64,000 bases of DNA from Psychrobacter nivimaris (GCF_009812035.1 NZ_VZIZ01000002.1:29583-93582), one strand, 5' to 3'; numbered from the stretch's first letter, positions 16,522 through 25,548 are shown. The notes: generated from the sequence alone by a model not told the origin. A program made the numbers and translations.

Positions 16522-17550
16522 CTAAGCAGTCAGTTCTTGACGAACGATTTGAGCACCAGCGCTTAAGGCCGCGAGCTTACCACGTGCGACTTGGCGAGAC
16601 AAAGGTGCCATGCCGCAGTTAGTGGCAGGATACAGCTTGTCAGCATCGACAAATTGTAGCGCTTTGCGTAGCGTATCTGCTACCTCTTCTGGTGTCTCGA
16701 TAGTGTTGGTTGCCACATCAATGGCACCGACCATCACTTTTTTACCACGAATCAATTCAATCAGATCCATAGGTACACGTGAGTTTTGACACTCAAGTGA
16801 GACAATATCGATTTTCGACTGTTGCAATTTAGGGAACGCTTTTTCGTATTCGCGCCACTCTGAACCCAGTGTCTTTTTCCAATCGGTATTGGCTTTGATG
16901 CCATAGCCGTAGCAAATATGGACAGCTGTCTCACATTTTAGGCCTTCAATGGCGCGCTCTAAAGTTGCAATACCCCAGTCGTTCACATCATCAAAGAATA
17001 CATTAAATGCTGGCTCATCAAACTGGATAATATCGACGCCAGCCGCTTCTAATTCTTTTGCCTCTTGGTTCAGGATTTTAGCAAATTCCCAAGCCAATTT
17101 TTCACGGCTTTTATAATGACCGTCATATAACGTATCAATCATCGTCATCGGCCCTGGCAACGCCCATTTGATTGGCTGATCAGTTTGCTGGCGTAAAAAC
17201 TTGGCATCATCAACAAACACGGACTTCGGACGGCTCACCGCACCAACGACTGATGGCACGCTCGCATCATAGCGATTACGAATTTTGACCGTCTCACGCT
17301 TCTCAAAGTCGACACCATCAAGGTGTTCGATGAACGTAGTCACAAAATGCTGACGGGTCTGCTCGCCATCACTGACAATATCAATCCCTGCATGCTGCTG
17401 CTCTTGCAATGATACACGCAGCGCATCTCGCTTGGCTTCAAGCAACTGCTCGCCCTCTAATGCCCAAGGTGACCAAATTTTCTCGGGTTCTGCTAGCCAA
17501 GAAGGTTTTGGTAAGCTGCCAGCGGTAGACGTCGGTAATAGTAGTTTCAT
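16522..17550 (-). CDS. mesD: Core methionine synthase without folate-binding domain (MesD type)
   Basis: Homologous to the C-terminal catalytic half of MetE: 342 residues against about 750. The zinc/homocysteine site is visible as His211 and Cys213 (AVHICYGYG), Glu253 (VSLECQNSR) and Cys312 (ATNCGMAP). The N-terminal MetE half that holds methyl-folate is absent. Published work on folate-independent methionine synthases describes such a family in aerobic bacteria, MesD, which needs a DUF1852 partner and oxygen but neither methyl-folate nor cobalamin. The DUF1852 gene lies immediately upstream (54-base gap), which makes this assignment strong. Confidence 0.9.
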   Translation of the reverse strand: MKLLLPTSTAGSLPKPSWLAEPEKIWSPWALEGEQLLEAKRDALRVSLQEQQHAGIDIVSDGEQTRQHFVTTFIEHLDGVDFEKRETVKIRNRYDASVPSVVGAVSRPKSVFVDDAKFLRQQTDQPIKWALPGPMTMIDTLYDGHYKSREKLAWEFAKILNQEAKELEAAGVDIIQFDEPAFNVFFDDVNDWGIATLERAIEGLKCETAVHICYGYGIKANTDWKKTLGSEWREYEKAFPKLQQSKIDIVSLECQNSRVPMDLIELIRGKKVMVGAIDVATNTIETPEEVADTLRKALQFVDADKLYPATNCGMAPLSRQVARGKLAALSAGAQIVRQELTA

Positions 17551-17604
17551 ACGATTTATCTTCTAATTAATTTATTTTTTATTATGTTGATGAGTGATGC
17601 TCAG

Positions 17605-18642
17605 TTAAGCGGCTTGCTTCCTAGACGTTTCTTTATCAGCAGCTTCTTTTTGAGCAGTATCGCCCGTTACATCATAGCTTGCAGCCCATTCCTCAAGGAT
17701 TGTTTGATACGGCTTAATAAAATGCGTCTCAGTAAATCTGCCTTGGGTCACTGCCATCTGACTGCGTTCGGCACGGTCATAGACCACTTGAGTCAATGAA
17801 TAGTCTTGGTAGTTCAGGCTAGGTTGATATACTTGACCAGCGCTTGAATTGGCGTTGTAAATCTCAGGACGGTAGATCTTCTGAAAGGTCTCCATAGTAC
17901 TGATTGCACTAATCAGCTCAAGATCGGTGTAATCACTGAGCAAGTCCCCTGCAAAATAAAATGCTAGCGGCGCGGCACTACCTTCAGGCTTAAAATAACG
18001 TACTGTTAATCCCATTTTATGAAAATAGTCGTCGGTCAACGAGTATTCATCTTGCTTGTATTCAATGCCCAATACAGGATGTTGATTAACAGTACGATAG
18101 TAAGTCTTGCTGGTTGACACGCTCAGGCAAATCACAGGTTTTTTTTGAAAATGAGCGTTGTAAGCTTCTGAATTCAATAAGTATTGAAATAATTTTCCAT
18201 GCAACTCACCAAAATTATCTGGCGTTATGGATGCTAGGTTTTTGTCGCGATGCTCTGGTAACACAATACTAAAGTCATAATCACGCACATAAGAGGAGAA
18301 GCTGTTGCCAACCATACCGTCGATACGCTTGTTTTCTTTATGATCCACAATCGTGGTTTTTAGCGTTTCGATAATAGGAAACGTCTGACCATTGCCTTTA
18401 ACATCTAGATCGACAGAGATAATATCAACTTCAACAGAATAACGATCTGCTGTCAGATTGTCCCAATGCGCCAATGCATTGAATCGATTATTAATCATGG
18501 TTAACGTTTTGCGTAAGTTCTCTTGACGGTGCTCGCCGCGTGCCAAATTTGCAAAGTTAGTCGTCAAACGCGTGCTATCTGCAGGCTGATAGTTTTCGTC
18601 AAAACGAATGTGCTTAATTGAACAATTGAATTCTTTACTCAT
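17605..18642 (-). CDS. mesX: DUF1852 protein, partner of MesD (MesX)
   Basis: A 345-residue soluble protein with no signal peptide or membrane segment. It opens with FNCSIKHIRFDENYQPADST and contains NLARGEHRQENLRKTLTMIN, both characteristic of DUF1852. The C-terminus is Lys/Glu/Ala-rich (AQKEAADKETSRKQAA). The family is required for MesD activity and is thought to supply the methyl group in an oxygen-dependent way; its chemistry is not settled to my knowledge. It is the first gene of the operon, with a MetR-type palindrome 106-118 bases before the start codon. GGAT six bases before the ATG is the likely ribosome binding site. Confidence 0.9.
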   Translation of the reverse strand: MSKEFNCSIKHIRFDENYQPADSTRLTTNFANLARGEHRQENLRKTLTMINNRFNALAHWDNLTADRYSVEVDIISVDLDVKGNGQTFPIIETLKTTIVDHKENKRIDGMVGNSFSSYVRDYDFSIVLPEHRDKNLASITPDNFGELHGKLFQYLLNSEAYNAHFQKKPVICLSVSTSKTYYRTVNQHPVLGIEYKQDEYSLTDDYFHKMGLTVRYFKPEGSAAPLAFYFAGDLLSDYTDLELISAISTMETFQKIYRPEIYNANSSAGQVYQPSLNYQDYSLTQVVYDRAERSQMAVTQGRFTETHFIKPYQTILEEWAASYDVTGDTAQKEAADKETSRKQAA

Positions 18643-18744
18643 GGTGATCCGCTACCTTATTTATCTGAGATAAAACCAAATCTGTGTATGAGGTGAATCA
18701 TACCGAAATCTAAACATGAATAAAAACGATACAATTTAAACATA

Positions 18745-18763
18745 AGATGAATTTTATTCATCT
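18745..18763. promoter_or_regulatory. MetR-type operator upstream of mesX
   Basis: A perfect 8-bp inverted repeat, AGATGAAT-TTT-ATTCATCT. Its core reads TGAA-N5-TTCA, the consensus known for the LysR-type regulator MetR in enterobacteria. It lies about 105 bases before the mesX start, consistent with activation of the methionine operon by homocysteine-bound MetR. The regulator gene itself is not in the window. Confidence 0.6.
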
Positions 18764-18893
18764 TCCTGAAACTTAGATATATAAAGGAAATTTAACAGCG
18801 GAATTTTTAAGGATTTATTTAACGTACAACTAAGCCCTTCACACAATGGCAGCGAAGAGGCTTTTATACTGCTTAAGCATATTTTTAAGGCAT

Positions 18894-18924
18894 AAAAAAA
18901 GGATACCATCGTATCCTTTTTTTT
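18894..18924 (-). terminator. Terminator of the SDR gene
   Basis: GGATAC-CATC-GTATCC flanked by seven A on one side and eight T on the other, 13-bp arms in all. It lies 31 bases past the SDR stop codon and separates that gene from the mesX operon. Confidence 0.9.
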
Positions 18925-18954
18925 GTTTTCGTAATAATTGAGAATAAACCTATC

Positions 18955-19842
18955 TTAGTGATGCTCACCAGGGAGAATTCTGGCAAAGGCACGCTGAGCA
19001 AAGTTAGGCTTACTATCAGTCGTTTGCGCTGCCGTCGAACTTGGGAAGATACGATAACCAATTGATTGAATACCGACGTTAAAGGCTGGCACCAACGAGT
19101 ACGTCGCTGAGGCGAATTTGCCCATATTACTGGCGATACTGTTTGGCTTATGGACAATCGCTTTTGCGACCATTAATGCGGCTTCATCAGGCATCAAAGC
19201 TGGCATATAACGGTATAGTTTGGTTGGGGCAATCATAGGGGTACGTACCAAGGGCATAAAGATATTGGTGACCTTGATATTATCGCCTTTGACTTCCGCG
19301 GCTAAGCAACGACTAAACGCATCTAACGCAGATTTTGACGCCACATACGCAGCAAAACGAGGGCTGTTGGCCAATACCCCAATCGAAGAGATATTGACAA
19401 CTTGACCCGTTTGGCGGTTAATCATCGTCGGCAAGAAACCAAGAATAATTTTGACCGCGCCAAAATAATTGATCTCCATGGTGCGCTCAAAGTCATGAAA
19501 ACGGTTGACCGACTCATGTACCGAACGGCGAATCGAACGACCAGCATTATTGACCAATACATCCACATGTTTAAAATCAGCAAGAATTTGTTCGCTGATT
19601 TTTTCAATCTCATCCATATTGGTGAGGTCACATGGATAGTAGCTAGCCGCGCCGCCAAGTGTTTCAATATTTTCCTTGACCATTTTTAGCTTATCTTCAG
19701 TACGGGCCAGCAAAATAACATGCGCGCCGCATTCACTGAGCAAAAAAGCCGTACGCTCGCCGATACCACTTGAAGCGCCTGTGATGATAATATTCTTGCC
19801 TTTGACGGCTTTGGTGATTGCTTTTTTCGAGAGATTGGCCAT
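18955..19842 (-). CDS. Short-chain dehydrogenase/reductase
   Basis: A classical SDR of 295 residues: cofactor loop TGASSGIGERTA (about 20-31), NNAG (about 97-100), Ser in VNISSIG and the YVASK catalytic pair. The Arg after the first strand (LLARTEDK) suggests NADP(H). The C-terminus has a hydrophobic stretch with a conserved-looking tail (NFAQRAFARILPGE) seen in SDRs annotated for fatty-acyl or acetoin-like substrates. The substrate is unknown. It is followed by a strong terminator, so probably a single-gene unit. Confidence 0.85.
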   Translation of the reverse strand: MANLSKKAITKAVKGKNIIITGASSGIGERTAFLLSECGAHVILLARTEDKLKMVKENIETLGGAASYYPCDLTNMDEIEKISEQILADFKHVDVLVNNAGRSIRRSVHESVNRFHDFERTMEINYFGAVKIILGFLPTMINRQTGQVVNISSIGVLANSPRFAAYVASKSALDAFSRCLAAEVKGDNIKVTNIFMPLVRTPMIAPTKLYRYMPALMPDEAALMVAKAIVHKPNSIASNMGKFASATYSLVPAFNVGIQSIGYRIFPSSTAAQTTDSKPNFAQRAFARILPGEHH

Positions 19843-20005
19843 AAAAAGTCCTTTTCGTTTATTCTATAGTTATTGGTATTCGGTTATAGCATAGCAAAAA
19901 AATGTTGTATGGAGTGAACAAAACCATAGTGGGCATTAGCTGACGGGATCTTTACAAATTTCGTCGTCAACATAAATATTTATAAATACATTTTTAGCTT
20001 ATTGT

Positions 20006-20082
20006 TAATTACTAATTACTAATTACTAATTACTAATTACTAATTACTAAGTGCTAAGTGCTAAGTACCAAGTGTTAAGTGC
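20006..20082. repeat. Heptanucleotide tandem repeat, about 11 units
   Basis: Six exact copies of TAATTAC (20006-20047) followed by five units of the TAAGTGC/TAAGTAC/CAAGTGT type (20048-20082). The tract ends 37 bases before the TTG start of the DUF1622 gene and just before a T-run, in the position of that gene's promoter. Confidence 0.9.
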
Positions 20083-20119
20083 TAAGCTTTTTTTTGATCA
20101 ATTATGAGGAGTATCTGCT

Positions 20120-20521
20120 TTGATAGAAACACTAACTCACTATATCGACTTAATTGCCAAAATGATCGAAGTCATTGGCGTCCTCATTATGTTTTTTGGG
20201 CTATTTCTTGCCTTGTATAAAGCTTTTCGAGCGTCGGGGCATTTCAATAATGATACTTATGTTGAAATCAGGCAGACCGTAGGCAAGTCTATATTGTTAG
20301 GATTAGAGGTGCTAATCGCCGCTGATATCGTGGCTACTGTCGTCACCGAGCCATCGCTACGCAGCGTACTGGTGCTAGGTTTTATCGTACTGATTCGAAC
20401 CTTTTTAAGCTTATCGTTACAGGTTGAATTAGAAGGACGGTTCCCTTGGCAAAATAGAAAGCCTGCGCCTGATAAACAGTCTGATACTGACAATCATACT
20501 GTGCCAATTGATAAAACATAG
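20120..20521 (+). CDS. DUF1622 membrane protein
   Basis: A 133-residue protein with three predicted membrane helices (about residues 15-36, 53-73, 77-95) and a polar C-terminal tail. The stretch FGLFLALYKAFR and the GLEVLIAADIVATV segment match the DUF1622 family, which has no known function. The start is TTG with GAGGAG nine bases upstream. The gene is preceded directly by a heptanucleotide repeat tract, so its expression may vary. Confidence 0.85.
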   Translation: MIETLTHYIDLIAKMIEVIGVLIMFFGLFLALYKAFRASGHFNNDTYVEIRQTVGKSILLGLEVLIAADIVATVVTEPSLRSVLVLGFIVLIRTFLSLSLQVELEGRFPWQNRKPAPDKQSDTDNHTVPIDKT

Positions 20522-20600
20522 CTGTTGGACAAAAATGCCATCAAAAAGCGATGCATAGACATGATTAGCACGAGTTTATAAAACAAGATTTAAGCGTTTG

Positions 20601-21632
20601 CTATTCGTGCGCCTGCAAAAAAGTCTCGACCACTTTAAATTGCCCAGCCGTGCTCTCTTCGCCATACATCGCCTGTCTAAAGGCGTTGGAGTTTGGAATA
20701 CCTGTCGTATACCATGCAATATGTTTGCGAGCGATACGGCAGCCTGAGTACTCCCCATAAAAATCATAGAGCTCTTGCAAATGGGCCAGTACGATCTCTT
20801 TTATCTCACTGACGCTTGGTGCCTCTAGGCGCTCGCCAGTACGCAAAAAGTGCTCAATATCGCGAAATATCCATGGTTGCCCTTGTGCAGCACGCCCAAT
20901 CATCACCGCATCACAGCCTGTCATCTCATAGACGTGTTGGGCTTTTTGCGCGCTATCTATATCACCGTTAGCAATAACAGGAATACTGATACTTTCTTTG
21001 ACTTCGCGTATTAGCTCATAGCGTGCATTGCCTGTATACATGTCTTCACGCGTACGGCCATGAATAGCAACCGCTGCAATGCCTGCCTGCTCAGCACGCT
21101 TGGCGACTCGTAAGATATTTTCACGACCGTTTTCAAAGCCTAGACGTGTCTTTAGCGTGACAGGTGCATCAACGGCATTGACCGTTGCATCTAGTAAACG
21201 CGCGACCAAATCTTCGTCTTGCAACAATGCAGAGCCTGCCAGCTTACGACAGACTTTTTTGGCAGGACAGCCCATATTGATATCGATAATCTGCGCGCCA
21301 TTATCGATTTGATAACGAGCCGCTTCAGCCAATTTGTCTGGCTCTGCGCCTGCTATCTGTGCAGAAATAGGCGCAATCTCATTGTCGAAATTGGCACGAT
21401 ATAGGGATTTTTTGCGTGCATAAAGTGCCGTATCAGCGATGATCATCTCGCTGACCGCATGACCTGCGCCAAATGATTTGCACAATCGGCGAAAAGGATT
21501 GTCCGTCACGCCCGCCATCGGCGCAACCATCAAACGGTTTTCAATCGTCAGGCCACCGATATTTAATGGCTGTAATAGCGGATGATCAGACAAAGTCGAG
21601 GACGAAGGTAAAATGAGAGAATCAATAGACAT
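20601..21632 (-). CDS. dusB: tRNA-dihydrouridine synthase B
   Basis: FMN-dependent reduction of uridine in the tRNA D-loop. It has APMAGVTDNPFR, the NMGCPAKKVCRKLAGSALL signature with the catalytic Cys in GCP, VTLKTRLGF, AIHGRTREDMYTG, IANGDI and MIGRAAQGQPWIF. The last group and the KKV context point to DusB rather than DusA or DusC. fis, the usual partner gene in enterobacteria, is not adjacent. The first in-frame ATG (21632) directly abuts the T-run of a terminator hairpin, and no ribosome binding site is visible; the only longer start is a TTG inside the hairpin. Confidence 0.9.
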   Translation of the reverse strand: MSIDSLILPSSSTLSDHPLLQPLNIGGLTIENRLMVAPMAGVTDNPFRRLCKSFGAGHAVSEMIIADTALYARKKSLYRANFDNEIAPISAQIAGAEPDKLAEAARYQIDNGAQIIDINMGCPAKKVCRKLAGSALLQDEDLVARLLDATVNAVDAPVTLKTRLGFENGRENILRVAKRAEQAGIAAVAIHGRTREDMYTGNARYELIREVKESISIPVIANGDIDSAQKAQHVYEMTGCDAVMIGRAAQGQPWIFRDIEHFLRTGERLEAPSVSEIKEIVLAHLQELYDFYGEYSGCRIARKHIAWYTTGIPNSNAFRQAMYGEESTAGQFKVVETFLQAHE

Positions 21633-21668
21633 AAAAAACGGCTTGATTTGTAAAGAAAACAAGCCGTT
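21633..21668 (-). terminator. Terminator hairpin directly before dusB
   Basis: Read on the minus strand: AACGGCTTG, a 14-base loop, CAAGCCGTT, then six T, then the dusB ATG. It lies 85 bases past the BCCT transporter gene, which it probably terminates. Confidence 0.8.
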
Positions 21669-21752
21669 ATTCTAAGGATTCGTGCACATAATGCAAGCGA
21701 TTAACGTGAATAGCTTGCATAAGCATTACTCGTTTTTAATAAATCCCATGCA

Positions 21753-23798
21753 TTATTTATCAAGCACACTGCCCTGCTCTAGCGTGATGTCATCATCATG
21801 CTCTTGCATGCGCCACGGTAGACTATCAGGCGATACATTGAGGAAATGTAAATACTTCTCAAACTGATCAATGATGTCATTAATCACTGATTCAGATTTG
21901 TAGCCGTATAAATCATAGGTCTGACCACCACGGCGTAGATACACCTCAGCGCGATGATGGTGCTCTTGTGGCAAAGTATCTGCGCTGTCTTCAGTATAAT
22001 AATCAGGCGCATCATGCTCAGATAAGCGTACCTCATACCAAAACTCGACATCGTCACCGCGCTGTAGCTCTAATACGGCTCGGTTATTGACCGCATCATA
22101 GTTGACCTCAGTCGTCCAGCCAGTTTCTGCAAATTTAGACGACACCTCCATCATCGAAGGCATAACCACTTCTTTAATATAGCTAAGAACCTTTTCACGC
22201 GTTGGCTTATCGGTCATATAATCAATACGCTCGCGCCATGCAGACGGTTTGAGTAAATGCGGCGGCAGTCTGTTGTCATTACCAAGGCTCTGATTACGAT
22301 GTCCTTCGATACGTAACGCACGCCACATACCAAACATAGAAATCAGAATAATAATCGCAAAAGGTAACGCACTAACGATAGCCGCTGTCTGTAGGGCTTC
22401 TAAACCACCTGCAAGTAGCAATACTGCTGCGACAGCACCTTCAGTCACTACCCAAAAGCTACGCTGCCACCATGGTGTATCACTGCGACCACCTGCCGCT
22501 AGCGAGTCGATTACCAATGAGCCAGAATCCGATGACGTCACAAAAAACGTAATAATCAACAAAATAGTCAATGACGACACAAATTCGGTAAACGGTAGAT
22601 TCTCTAACAGTTTAAACAAAGCTATCGCTTGGTTGTTTTGTACTTCACTGATTAATGAGGTATAACCATCGACCATAATCATATGTAGCGCGGTATCACC
22701 AAACACAGAAAACCAGAAGAACGTAAAGAACGTTGGCACCAACATCACACCGAGTACAAACTCACGGATGGTACGACCACGGCTAATCTTGGCAATAAAC
22801 AGACCGACAAAGGGGGCCCATGCAATCGTCCATGCAAAGATAAATAAGGTCCAGCTACCGATCCAATCGCTATTCTCATACGCTTGTAAGCTAAAGGTAC
22901 GCTCAACGATATTACCCAAATAGCTGCCTGTATTTTCCATAAAGGCATTCAAGATAAAAATGGTCGGCCCGACGACAAATACGAACAGCATCAACGCAGT
23001 TGCCAATAGCATATTTAAAATAGATAAGCGTTTTACACCCTTATCCATCCCTGCCAATACCGATACCAATGCCGCGGCTGTCACCAATGCAATGGCAATC
23101 ACCTGTACGGTCGTATTCACTGGAATGATATCTGGCAATAGATAATTGAGTCCCGCATTGATTTGCGACACCGACAAGCCAAGACTGGTCGCAATACCAA
23201 ACATCGTACCTAATATCGCAAACACATCGACTGTATGACCGATAGGGCCATGAATCCTGTCACCAATAATCGGATATAGCGTCGAGCGTATTGACAGTGG
23301 TAAACCATGACGAAACGCAAAATAAGCCAGTGATAAACCAACGACACCATAAATCGCCCAAATATGAAAACCCCAATGAAAATACGCAATTTGCATCGCC
23401 TCTTTTGCCGCAGCAATAGTCTGCGGATCCGACATTGGCGGACTAGAAAAGTGCATCACTGGTTCCGCTACCCCATAAAACAGTAGCGCAATCCCGTAAC
23501 CTGCCGAAAACAGCATGGCAAACCATTCAAGGAATCCATACTCCGCCTCAGCATGATCAGGGCCCAGCTTGATACTGCCATAAGACGAAAACGCCAGTAC
23601 AATAATGAACATCAAAAACAGTGCCACTGCCAGCATATAAAACCAGCCGAATGTCTCAGTCGTAAAACTAAGCACATCACTAAACAGAGCACCCGCTGCT
23701 TCAGGATTAATAGCCGTACCAATGACCAATAGCAGCATAATAATGGCTGCAGGTACAAAGACTGGTAATAAAATAGTCGAACGAGGTAATTTACTCAT
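21753..23798 (-). CDS. BCCT family choline/betaine transporter (BetT-like)
   Basis: A sodium- or proton-coupled carrier for choline, glycine betaine or related quaternary amines. Twelve membrane helices fit. The GMDKGVKRLSILN segment and the helix-8 WTLFIFAWTIAWAPFVGLF with its Trp cluster are family hallmarks. At about 681 residues it carries the long cytoplasmic C-terminus (about 180 residues) of the BetT group, which senses osmotic change in relatives. No choline oxidation genes are nearby. The ATG at 23798 has GAGGA about 11 bases upstream and is preferred to a TTG at 23816. Confidence 0.92.
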   Translation of the reverse strand: MSKLPRSTILLPVFVPAAIIMLLLVIGTAINPEAAGALFSDVLSFTTETFGWFYMLAVALFLMFIIVLAFSSYGSIKLGPDHAEAEYGFLEWFAMLFSAGYGIALLFYGVAEPVMHFSSPPMSDPQTIAAAKEAMQIAYFHWGFHIWAIYGVVGLSLAYFAFRHGLPLSIRSTLYPIIGDRIHGPIGHTVDVFAILGTMFGIATSLGLSVSQINAGLNYLLPDIIPVNTTVQVIAIALVTAAALVSVLAGMDKGVKRLSILNMLLATALMLFVFVVGPTIFILNAFMENTGSYLGNIVERTFSLQAYENSDWIGSWTLFIFAWTIAWAPFVGLFIAKISRGRTIREFVLGVMLVPTFFTFFWFSVFGDTALHMIMVDGYTSLISEVQNNQAIALFKLLENLPFTEFVSSLTILLIITFFVTSSDSGSLVIDSLAAGGRSDTPWWQRSFWVVTEGAVAAVLLLAGGLEALQTAAIVSALPFAIIILISMFGMWRALRIEGHRNQSLGNDNRLPPHLLKPSAWRERIDYMTDKPTREKVLSYIKEVVMPSMMEVSSKFAETGWTTEVNYDAVNNRAVLELQRGDDVEFWYEVRLSEHDAPDYYTEDSADTLPQEHHHRAEVYLRRGGQTYDLYGYKSESVINDIIDQFEKYLHFLNVSPDSLPWRMQEHDDDITLEQGSVLDK

Positions 23799-23981
23799 GA
23801 AAGATAATATCCTCAAAAGTTGACGATGCCTTTTTATGAAAATTTTTAATTAAGGCAAAGATTAGAAAATGTGTGTGAATGGTTATAATAATTATCACAC
23901 TCTTTTCCAAAACCCTAGACAAGCGTTCAACTCGTAACATGACTTTAACGAATGTTACATGACTATTACCAAGAAAATAAA

Positions 23982-24005
23982 AAAGGCAGCTTGCTAGCTG
24001 CCTTT
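23982..24005 (-). terminator. Terminator of the HIT gene
   Basis: AAAGGCAGCT-TGCT-AGCTGCCTTT, perfect 10-bp arms, with a T-run on the minus strand. It lies about 105 bases past the HIT gene. The remainder of the 23799-24110 gap shows no gene. Confidence 0.85.
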
Positions 24006-24110
24006 GGATTGTATATGTACTCTACTTTGGTAATTTATAATCTATAAATGCTCGCTAATTCATAAATACCAGTATTTGTTGTACCTAAACAGAAGCAATC
24101 TGTTTCCTAA

Positions 24111-24551
24111 CTAAGCATCAATCACTGCCGCCAACTTCTGCGCAATATTTGCCAAATCATTATTATCAGCTTGGGTTACTGCATGACGACCCAATTCATG
24201 GATACTTGATGGAATGAGATGTACATGATAATGAAAGACTGTTTGACCTGCTTGTGAGCCATTCAACTGCATTTGGATAACGCCTTCACGCTCAAATACT
24301 TGGCGCTGAGCTTGCATGACTTTCTTAGACGTCATTAGCACCGCAGCAGCATATTCAGGCTCAAGATCCGCCAAATCAACGGCTTTCTGTTTTGGTATGA
24401 CCAATACATGGCCTTCTGCTTGTGGCATGATATCCATAAAGGCGAGCGTTTTATCATCTTCATATACTTTGTGATATGGAATATCACCATCTAACATTTT
24501 GGCAAAAATGTTATTGTCATCATAAGCAGTTTGTGGATTTACTTCAGTCAT
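24111..24551 (-). CDS. HIT family nucleotide hydrolase
   Basis: A 146-residue HIT protein of the HINT/Hit branch, hydrolysing adenosine 5'-phosphoramidate-like or dinucleotide substrates. The histidine triad is HYHVHLIPS (about residues 107-115), preceded by NGSQAGQTVFHYH. The N-terminal FAKMLDGDIPYHKVYEDD and LVIPKQKAVDLADL segments are typical. AAAGGAAG precedes the start. It is monocistronic, with a clear terminator. Confidence 0.92.
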   Translation of the reverse strand: MTEVNPQTAYDDNNIFAKMLDGDIPYHKVYEDDKTLAFMDIMPQAEGHVLVIPKQKAVDLADLEPEYAAAVLMTSKKVMQAQRQVFEREGVIQMQLNGSQAGQTVFHYHVHLIPSSIHELGRHAVTQADNNDLANIAQKLAAVIDA

Positions 24552-24585
24552 TATTTCTTCCTTTAAGAGTTTTATTATTAGTTAA

Positions 24586-24609
24586 TTAATAGCTTAATAG
24601 CTTAATAGC
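24586..24609. repeat. 8-bp tandem repeat, three units
   Basis: Three exact copies of TTAATAGC, 35 bases upstream of the HIT gene start, in its promoter region. Confidence 0.8.
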
Positions 24610-24792
24610 TATCAAAAATAGATAAAAGTGTCTGTCATATAGTGGACGAAATATAGTTTTAGTACAAGTCAGTATGACAATCGAATTTGAAAAATATCAA
24701 GCCATATTCCAACCATGCTAGCTCACTAATTTATTGGCGGGCCATGCCCTTAAAATGTTATATTAACCCTCTATTTTAATAACGCTATATTT

Positions 24793-25548
24793 ATGGATTT
24801 GCCTACTTTGCCAACTCAAACAAATATGGATAACACTACCGCAACCCTTGATAATCAGGAAGAACACTCTGATATTGAGAGGGAAAGTGGTACTCAAACT
24901 ATCGATCCAAACGCTATCATATTAGCAGAAGCATTGACTGATAAAGCCATCAGCTGGCAGATACACAATTGTAAAATTATAAAGAAGACTGTCACGCAAG
25001 ATTTGCCACTGCCTTTTTTGTATCACTATGACAGTTTGGATGATGCAATCAAACAAACGCACCCACTCACTCCTGAGTTACTGCTTCAATTTAATACACC
25101 CATGTCGGCTCATGAAGCTGCCAAATTAATCGGCATTGACGAGGAGCTGCTGACCAGCCCTTGGCATGTGAAAATTATCGGCTCGTTGGTGGTATTTAGT
25201 GAGGCATTGCAATTGGCTGTACGCCTACATTGGACCAATACGGGTAAAGAGACGCAGCAGGTATATACCAAGGATGCTGCAGATGCAATTACGACGGCGT
25301 TCAAAGACTGGCAGTTTTTTGGTCGTGTAGACGTCCTGTATAAAAACACTAAGCAAATATTAATTAGTATTGACGAGCAAAACCCCAATACGCAAGCACT
25401 ACCTGCCGAATCATTGCTGACGATTGAAGCTAGTAGTGATTATCAACAGCTACTGGCTACTCATGCGCTTGCAACTATTGTGAAATTAGAAGCAGACAAA
25501 GCCGATCTTCCTTGGTTTGACAAAGCCATATTAGAACGTATTGAATAG
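24793..25548 (+). CDS. Unrecognised conserved-looking soluble protein
   Basis: A 251-residue protein that I cannot place in a family. The first 40 residues are polar and probably disordered. After that it reads as a compact alpha/beta protein: WQIHNCKIIKKTV, LYHYDSLDDAIKQTHPLTPELL, FKDWQFFGRVDVLYKNTKQI, and a C-terminal WFDKAILERIE. There is no signal peptide or membrane segment. Codon use and frame length support a real gene. The start is uncertain, with no ribosome binding site before the first ATG and another ATG 16 codons on. Confidence 0.65.
   Translation: MDLPTLPTQTNMDNTTATLDNQEEHSDIERESGTQTIDPNAIILAEALTDKAISWQIHNCKIIKKTVTQDLPLPFLYHYDSLDDAIKQTHPLTPELLLQFNTPMSAHEAAKLIGIDEELLTSPWHVKIIGSLVVFSEALQLAVRLHWTNTGKETQQVYTKDAADAITTAFKDWQFFGRVDVLYKNTKQILISIDEQNPNTQALPAESLLTIEASSDYQQLLATHALATIVKLEADKADLPWFDKAILERIE

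Noticed and set aside
20006..20082. CRISPR-like array
   Set aside because: The units are 7 bases with no spacers; it is a simple tandem repeat.
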